The notes below the pieces were generated by a model, which saw nothing but the letters and a program-made list of their open reading frames with translations, was not told the origin of the DNA and made no database searches. Positions 5,725-9,978 of a stretch of 9,978 bases of DNA are shown here, piece after piece (the first letter of the stretch is position 1; each line of letters starts with the position of its first letter). This stretch comes from Deltaproteobacteria bacterium (GTDB taxonomy: Bacteria; Desulfobacterota; DSM-4660; Desulfatiglandales; Desulfatiglandaceae): NCBI GenBank assembly GCA_019307645.1, contig JAFDJF010000031.1:1-9978 (forward strand), read 5' to 3'. Made by a program: the position numbers and the translations under genes.

Positions 5725-5906
5725 AGGTTCACGGTTCCAGGTTGAAAAGCTCTAACGACTTCATATCAAAAGGGTAATGCCTCAATTGACGCCACAAAAG
5801 TATGTTTCACCCAATGGGTGAAAGAAGCCAATCGACGAATTATGGAATAATTTGTTTGCTGTCAAGTGGTGATAACCTTTGAACCTTGAACCCTGAACCT
5901 TGAACC
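5725..5906. repeat. Inverted pair of heptamer arrays (GAACCTT / AGGTTCA type)
   Basis: On the right, 5881-5906 reads GAACCTT, GAACCCT, GAACCTT, GAACC. On the left, 5725-5745 reads AGGTTCA, CGGTTCC, AGGTTGA, which is the same heptamer on the other strand. The reverse complement of 5725-5746 matches 5879-5900 at 19 of 22 positions. The two arrays thus form a 22-bp inverted repeat around 132 bases. This could be a small non-autonomous element, a structured RNA, or slippage-generated repeats. Confidence 0.6.
5805..5823. repeat. Hairpin TTTCACCC-AAT-GGGTGAAA
   Basis: Perfect 8-bp arms with a 3-base loop lie near the middle of the segment enclosed by the inverted heptamer arrays. There is no U-tract, so it is not a terminator. 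It adds to the case that the segment is a structured unit. Confidence 0.5.
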
Positions 5907-6135
5907 GATCACTTTAGGAATAAAAAGGCTGTTGTGCAGGCCCGCCTACCCGCTTTTCATGATTCTTCATCAAATATTTATTTCTCACCGCCACGAAACC
6001 TGACATTTTGTCGCCCTGACCTTGAAATGTGTCCAAAATATTTTTAACTTCCTGATTTTATTCTATTATTCTATTAATATTCCGCCTCATCCGAAAAACC
6101 ATGCTTCAAGGCTTTCGCAAAACCATAAAATTCTG

Positions 6136-6179
6136 TCGATATATGGTATCGCTCCATGGCGAAATGCACAATATATCGA
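6136..6179. repeat. Inverted repeat TCGATATAT / ATATATCGA
   Basis: Perfect 9-bp arms at 6136-6144 and 6171-6179 surround 26 bases that contain a smaller inverted repeat, TCGC (6149-6152) and GCGA (6159-6162). It lies 55 bases upstream of the mraZ -35 box and could be a regulator site or an upstream stem-loop. Confidence 0.4.
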
Positions 6180-6233
6180 TTGAGATTCTGAGAAAATAAT
6201 TTAGACAACCACTTCATTTTTCAGTTTTTTTTC

Positions 6234-6262
6234 TTGACAAAAGCATTATTTGACCAGATAGT
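6234..6262 (+). promoter_or_regulatory. mraZ promoter
   Basis: A perfect TTGACA (6234-6239) is followed after 17 bp by GATAGT (6257-6262, 4 of 6 matches to TATAAT), and the start site would be near 6269. The upstream T-run (6225-6232) may add to strength. A weaker alternative uses TTGACC at 6250-6255. The MraZ boxes begin inside the -10. Confidence 0.6.
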
Positions 6263-6299
6263 GTCACGAAGTGGTAAATAGTGTCATAAAGTGTCATTC
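6260..6299 (+). promoter_or_regulatory. MraZ operator: four direct repeats spaced exactly 10 bp
   Basis: The four boxes are AGTGTCACGA (6260), AGTGGTAAAT (6270), AGTGTCATAA (6280) and AGTGTCATTC (6290). The shared core AGTGKYA at one helical turn fits known MraZ operators: repeated AAAGTG-type boxes in mollicutes, and TGGG boxes with 10-bp period in E. coli. The array runs from the -10 into the leader and ends 15 bases before the mraZ ATG, ideal for autorepression of the division operon. Confidence 0.8.
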
Positions 6300-6314
6300 T
6301 TCGGAAGATAATTC

Positions 6315-6764
6315 ATGTTTAGAGGGCGATCAAAACACAACCTTGACAGCAAGGGCCGTCTTGCTATCCCTGCCAGATTCAAAGAGTCTCTGGAAGCGAA
6401 TGGTGAAGACTGTCTGGTCGTCACCAATCATGACACCGGGCTGAATACTTGTCTATGGGCATATCCAAGGGATAAATGGAGGGTGATTGAAGAAAAGGCG
6501 GCCACGCTTCCCCAGTTTGATCGCGCCGCCAACAACTATCTCAGATATTTTATCTCAGGGGCGGTTGAATGTCATCTGAAAAACGGGAGAATCACTCTCC
6601 CTCCAGATTTGAGAGAGATTGCAGGACTGAAAAAGGAGGTCGTGCTCGTCGGAGAACTGATTAAATTCGAAATCTGGGAAAAGGATAAGTGGGAAGAGGA
6701 ATTTCAGCGGTCCAGAGAAAGTTTCTCAGAGGTCAGCGATTCCCTTACAGAATTAGGTATTTGA
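6315..6764 (+). CDS. mraZ: Transcriptional regulator MraZ
   Basis: This protein has 149 residues, the normal size, with two tandem SpoVT/AbrB-like domains. The first holds the motif DSKGRLAIPARF (residues 11-22), and the second has KNGRITLPPDLREIAGL at about 94-110. The first Asp of the second DxxGR motif is replaced (HLKNGR). MraZ is a ring-shaped DNA-binding protein that binds direct repeats upstream of its own gene and represses the division operon; in E. coli it is counteracted by RsmH. It begins with GRSKHNLDSKGR, as is typical. The ATG has GGAAG 7 bases upstream. It heads the cluster, and its operator lies immediately ahead. Confidence 0.96.
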   Translation: MFRGRSKHNLDSKGRLAIPARFKESLEANGEDCLVVTNHDTGLNTCLWAYPRDKWRVIEEKAATLPQFDRAANNYLRYFISGAVECHLKNGRITLPPDLREIAGLKKEVVLVGELIKFEIWEKDKWEEEFQRSRESFSEVSDSLTELGI

Positions 6765-6767
6765 GGC

Positions 6768-7703
6768 TTGGAATATCCTCACCGGCCAGTTCTTCTTCAT
6801 GAGGTTGTTAAGCACCTCTGCCATATTCCGGACGGCGTATATGCAGACTGTACTGTAGGCTCGGCCGGGCACAGTCTGGCCATCGGAAAAAGCCTGGCCG
6901 GAAAAGGCCATTTGATCTGCCTGGACAGGGATCCGGGCGCTGTCAGTTTATCGAAAAAAAGGCTGGACTTTCTGGGAAACAGGGTCAGCGTGATCAAATC
7001 AAACTATACTGACCTGGATAAGATTCTCAGGGATCTGGGAGTTGAGGCGCTCGATGGTGCATTATTAGACCTGGGGATGTCTTCCTACCAGCTCGAGAAT
7101 TCCGGCAGGGGCTTCAGCTTTAACAGGGATGAACCTCTTGACATGAGAATGGATCCCGATGATGAGACTACGGCTTATCGACTTGTCAATAACCTGTCCC
7201 CACAAGATCTTGAAAGGATATTGAGAGATTATGGTGAAGAAAAAAAGGCTAGACTAATTGCAAGGGCCATTGTCCGCGCACGCGAAAAAAAGCCGATTGA
7301 AACATCCTTCCAGCTGGCAGGTGTGATCAAATTGACATTGCCTAAATCGCATCGTATCAGAGCCAAACACCCTGCTACACGAACATTTCAGGCCCTCAGA
7401 ATCGCAGTCAACGGGGAGCTACAAAACATAGACTCATTCTTAAGCAAGATTCCATCTTTAATGGCGAAGGGGGGGAGACTGGTTGTCTTATCCTATCATT
7501 CGCTTGAAGACAGGCGTGTAAAACAGGCCATGAGTCATTGGGAAAAAGACTGTACGTGTCCACCAGATTTTCCACAATGCGTTTGCGGAAAAACACCACT
7601 TTTCAGACGTCTTTTCAAAAAAGGGATAAAACCGAGTCCAGAGGAATTTGAAAAAAACCCCAGGGCACGCAGTGCTGTCTTAAGAGCTGCGGAAAGGATT
7701 TAG
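6768..7703 (+). CDS. rsmH: 16S rRNA (cytosine(1402)-N(4))-methyltransferase RsmH
   Basis: This protein has 311 residues, the usual length. It methylates N4 of C1402 in the decoding centre of 16S rRNA, using S-adenosylmethionine. Motifs in order are the start motif PHRPVLLHEV (4-13), the cofactor loop DCTVGSAGHS (27-36), LDRDPGAV, DGALLDLGMSSYQL, RGFSFNRDEPLDMRMD, FQALRIAVNGEL, SYHSLEDRRVK, the cysteine-containing CTCPPDFPQCVCG, and ARSAVLRAAERI at the end. The best start is TTG at 6768, since the conserved N-terminus begins right after it and the next upstream codon but one is the mraZ stop. GAGG at 6763-6766 is too close to act well, so coupling to mraZ translation is likely. It is followed after 2 bases by ftsL. 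Confidence 0.96.
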   Translation: MEYPHRPVLLHEVVKHLCHIPDGVYADCTVGSAGHSLAIGKSLAGKGHLICLDRDPGAVSLSKKRLDFLGNRVSVIKSNYTDLDKILRDLGVEALDGALLDLGMSSYQLENSGRGFSFNRDEPLDMRMDPDDETTAYRLVNNLSPQDLERILRDYGEEKKARLIARAIVRAREKKPIETSFQLAGVIKLTLPKSHRIRAKHPATRTFQALRIAVNGELQNIDSFLSKIPSLMAKGGRLVVLSYHSLEDRRVKQAMSHWEKDCTCPPDFPQCVCGKTPLFRRLFKKGIKPSPEEFEKNPRARSAVLRAAERI

Positions 7704-7705
7704 CC

Positions 7706-8071
7706 ATGACACGACCGGAGAGAATATCAAAGATGAAGGGGGCAAGAAACACAAGGTCAGGCGTTCGGGTCAAAAACCGTCGGGCCAAAAAACAAAGGAT
7801 TCATATGACCGGAAAACAAATCCTCCTGGTTGGCGTTATGCTGCTTTTGCTTATGGGTAGCGGCATTAGTCATGTGTGGTCCAGCTTTGAGGTAACGCAG
7901 AACGGTTACGATATCAGCCAATTGAAGAACGAAGAAATGAAGTTGATGGAAACAAACAGGAAGTTAAGGCTGGAACTGGCCATTTTGAAATCGCCTCAGA
8001 ACCTGGAATCGCTGGCGAACAAACTGGGTCTGAAACAACCATCCCCTGAGCAAATCATTGTTTTGCGATGA
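7706..8071 (+). CDS. ftsL: Cell division protein FtsL
   Basis: This is a 121-residue bitopic membrane protein. A basic cytoplasmic tail (1-36, rich in Arg and Lys) is followed by one membrane segment (about 38-59, QILLVGVMLLLLMGSGISHV) and a periplasmic coiled coil (about 70-108, YDISQLKNEEMKLMETNRKL onwards) that ends in a LGLKQPSPEQIIVL tail typical of FtsL. FtsL pairs with FtsB and FtsQ and activates FtsW-FtsI in septal wall synthesis. Sequence conservation in this family is low, so the call rests on topology, size and its place between rsmH and ftsI. AAGGA lies 7 bases ahead of the ATG. Its stop overlaps the ftsI start by ATGA. Confidence 0.9.
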   Translation: MTRPERISKMKGARNTRSGVRVKNRRAKKQRIHMTGKQILLVGVMLLLLMGSGISHVWSSFEVTQNGYDISQLKNEEMKLMETNRKLRLELAILKSPQNLESLANKLGLKQPSPEQIIVLR

Positions 8072-9978
8072 AGGTTGGAGAAAAAAAGCGAATACGATTC
8101 CGTATCTACGTCGTGGCCTTATTTTTTCTGATATGCCTTGGGATCGTTTTGGCCAGGGCGTACCAACTTCAGATCCTGAAAAAAGACCGCCTGAATTCCA
8201 TTGCACGCAACGGCTATGTTGGAACCACAAAATTACCTTCACAACGCGGTACCATATATGACCGCAGAGGTCGTGAACTGGCCCTGAGTGTCGCAACAGG
8301 ATCTATATACGCACATCCGAAACAGGTAAAGGATAAGGTAAAAACTGCCAGACAACTGGCCCGTATTTTAAAACAGAGACAGAACAAAATTCTGCGTCTG
8401 TTAAAGTCTGAACGGCCCTTTGTATGGATAGAGCGACGGATTCCTCCAGATCGGGCAAAGAGGGTTAAAGCCGCGAAACTGAAGGGAGTGGGCGTAACCA
8501 GCGAAACCAGGCGTTATTATCCCGGAAAAGAAAGTGGTGCACACCTGATCGGTTTTGTCGGCACTGACAATCAGGGGCTCGAAGGTCTTGAAAAGAAATT
8601 TGATTCCTTTTTGAGAGGTCCACAGACCAGTCTCATTCAGATGCGCGACGCCCTGGGCCGACCATTCTCAGTCAGCGATTCGATTCATTCCGGTCATGGG
8701 ATGCACGATCTCATCCTCACGATCGACAAAGACATCCAGAGTAAAGCACAAGCGGCACTTAGATCAGCCGTAAAAAAATCGAGAGCCAAAGGAGGGAACT
8801 GCCTTATTGTAAATCCTGAGACAGGAGAAATCCTGGCCATGGTAGTGGTTCCTGAATTCAATCCGAATATTTTTTCCAAATACAAGCCAAGTCAGTGGCG
8901 GAATCGATCCCTCACCGATTGTTTTGAGCCCGGGTCCACCATAAAGGCATTTCTTTTGGCGGCATGTCTGGAAGAACGTGTCCTGACAGCCGGCACCAGA
9001 ATTGACTGTGAACAAGGAAAATACAAGATCGGCAATAATGTTATTCACGACACCAAAGAACACGGGGTCATGAGTGTATCGGATATCATCATGTATTCAA
9101 GTAATATCGGCGGCGTGAAAATGGGACAACGGCTCGGATATGAGACATCTTGTGATTACTTGCGGAAGTTCGGGTTCGGTAGCAGGATAGGAAGTGATTT
9201 CCTGGGCGAAAGAAAAGGCTTTATCCGGCCGATCGAAAAGGCCAGGCCGATCGACCAGGCAACGCTATTCTTTGGCCAGGGCATGGCCAGCACATCGTTA
9301 CAGCTCGTCATGGCCATGGCGGCCATTGCAAACGGCGGCAAACTGATGCGTCCATATGTGGTTAAAGCGATCGTCGACGAATCGGGCCGTACGGTTGAAA
9401 AGACCCGCCCGCAGATGATTCGAAGGGTAATTTCAAAGAGAACGGCAGGAAAAGTTTCCTGGATACTTGAAGGTGTCCTGAGCGACGAAGGGACGGGCGC
9501 GCAGGCATCTATTGCCGGTTTCAGAGTAGCCGGCAAAACCGGCACTTCCCAAAAAGTGGATCCCAAGACCAAAAGGTATTCCTGGACAAAGTATGTGGCG
9601 ACGTTTGTGGGTTTTGTGCCTGTCGACAAACCGAAACTGGTCATTCTGGTCACGATAGATGAACCAAAAGGCGTCCATTACGGGGGACTGGTGGCTGGAC
9701 CTGTCTTTAGAGATATCGGGCGATGGTCCCTCAACTACCTCCGAGTCAATCCCCGGATAAGGCTGGCCGAGCAAAAGATAACTGCCCCGAAACATATGGT
9801 GAAGACCTGTTTACCGGCTTCAAAGCAGGTTGCGATTAGAAAAGTAAAGGATGGAACCGTACCGGATTTCAGAGGTCTGGGGATGAGAGAAGTGCTTAAG
9901 GAAGGAAGATCCCTTGGCCTGAAAATGCGTCTGGAAGGAACAGGTCTCGCCGTCAAACAGAATCCCAGGCCGGGCGTA
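8068..9978 (+). CDS. ftsI: Peptidoglycan D,D-transpeptidase FtsI (PBP3) with PASTA domain, open at right edge
   Basis: 637 codons are visible and no stop is reached. The ATG at 8068 overlaps the ftsL stop (ATGA), which suggests translational coupling. The protein has a basic N-terminus and membrane anchor (13-29), then the dimerisation domain with RGTIYDRRGREL (60-71). The transpeptidase domain carries all three catalytic motifs: SxxK at Ser290-Thr-Ile-Lys293 (nucleophile Ser290), SxN at Ser344-Ser-Asn346, and KTG at Lys490-492. After the domain ends near 565, a short linker leads to a PASTA domain starting about 595 (TVPDFRGLGMREVL). The enzyme cross-links septal peptidoglycan with FtsW in the divisome and is a beta-lactam target. 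The C-terminal PASTA extension is absent from E. coli FtsI. Confidence 0.95.
   Translation, partial: MKVGEKKRIRFRIYVVALFFLICLGIVLARAYQLQILKKDRLNSIARNGYVGTTKLPSQRGTIYDRRGRELALSVATGSIYAHPKQVKDKVKTARQLARILKQRQNKILRLLKSERPFVWIERRIPPDRAKRVKAAKLKGVGVTSETRRYYPGKESGAHLIGFVGTDNQGLEGLEKKFDSFLRGPQTSLIQMRDALGRPFSVSDSIHSGHGMHDLILTIDKDIQSKAQAALRSAVKKSRAKGGNCLIVNPETGEILAMVVVPEFNPNIFSKYKPSQWRNRSLTDCFEPGSTIKAFLLAACLEERVLTAGTRIDCEQGKYKIGNNVIHDTKEHGVMSVSDIIMYSSNIGGVKMGQRLGYETSCDYLRKFGFGSRIGSDFLGERKGFIRPIEKARPIDQATLFFGQGMASTSLQLVMAMAAIANGGKLMRPYVVKAIVDESGRTVEKTRPQMIRRVISKRTAGKVSWILEGVLSDEGTGAQASIAGFRVAGKTGTSQKVDPKTKRYSWTKYVATFVGFVPVDKPKLVILVTIDEPKGVHYGGLVAGPVFRDIGRWSLNYLRVNPRIRLAEQKITAPKHMVKTCLPASKQVAIRKVKDGTVPDFRGLGMREVLKEGRSLGLKMRLEGTGLAVKQNPRPGV

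Larger units (their letters stand above)
5637..6314. other. Non-coding stretch between the MORN-repeat gene and mraZ
   Basis: These 678 bases contain no supportable gene. They hold the long terminator (5647-5706), the inverted heptamer arrays (5725-5906) with an internal hairpin, a second hairpin (6136-6179), an AT-rich stretch with a TTCTATTA-type short repeat near 6061-6078, and the mraZ promoter and operator (6234-6299). Reading frames in both directions are short and lack ribosome sites. Confidence 0.6.

Noticed and set aside
5725..5746. GGTTCA/GGTTGAA motifs considered as the T-arm of a tRNA
   Set aside because: No cloverleaf, acceptor stem or anticodon arm can be built around them; they belong to the heptamer arrays.
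5879..5906. Heptamer array considered as origin iterons or DnaA boxes
   Set aside because: The 7-bp unit does not match the DnaA box, and there is no replication gene or clear unwinding region alongside.
8058..8261. A 67-codon plus-strand frame starting inside ftsL
   Set aside because: It is out of frame with ftsI, which overlaps it and has the conserved membrane anchor and domain motifs.
9156..9653. A 165-codon open frame on the minus strand
   Set aside because: It is antisense to the catalytic domain of ftsI, with no ribosome site or domain of its own.

Overview
The window looks like a chromosomal segment of a mesophilic Gram-negative bacterium. The most likely group is the Desulfobacterota (former Deltaproteobacteria). 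This rests on the division-cluster order mraZ-rsmH-ftsL-ftsI, an FtsI that ends in a PASTA domain, a near-consensus sigma-54 promoter, and mid-range base composition. The assignment is inferred from gene content, not from a search.

Layout. (1) Bases 1-1500, minus strand and visibly AT-rich: the 5' part of a mobile-element-like gene pair. The upstream frame is a winged-helix-type DNA-binding protein. It ends at a run of nine A followed by a stop and a small hairpin. A second frame with a zinc ribbon and a further putative helix-turn-helix continues in the -1 frame and runs off the left edge. The second frame has no usable start codon, so programmed -1 frameshifting is the simplest reading. (2) Bases 1520-4549, minus strand: an L-fucose isomerase-like protein, a left-handed beta-helix protein of the gamma-carbonic anhydrase family with several altered active-site positions, and a short-chain dehydrogenase. 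They probably form one metabolic operon, with a palindrome overlapping a candidate promoter ahead of the first gene. (3) Bases 4550-4940: a divergent control region with candidate sigma-54 and sigma-70 promoters pointing right. (4) Bases 4941-5636: a MORN-repeat protein with six full 23-residue repeats, closed by an unusually long hairpin terminator. (5) Bases 5637-6314: a 678-base non-coding stretch holding that terminator, a pair of inverted heptamer arrays, several hairpins, and the mraZ promoter with four 10-bp-spaced MraZ boxes. (6) Bases 6315-9978, plus strand: the start of the division and cell-wall (dcw) cluster, mraZ, rsmH, ftsL and ftsI, tightly packed with gaps of 3 and 2 bases and a 4-base overlap. 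ftsI runs off the right edge.

How the genes work together. The dcw genes are one transcription unit: MraZ represses its own operon, RsmH methylates 16S rRNA, and FtsL and FtsI are divisome membrane proteins. The isomerase, beta-helix and dehydrogenase genes probably share a small-molecule (sugar or polyol-like) pathway whose substrate cannot be read from the sequence. The most novel-looking items are the frameshift-coupled DNA-binding/zinc-ribbon pair at the left edge, the inverted heptamer arrays, and the divergent gamma-carbonic anhydrase.
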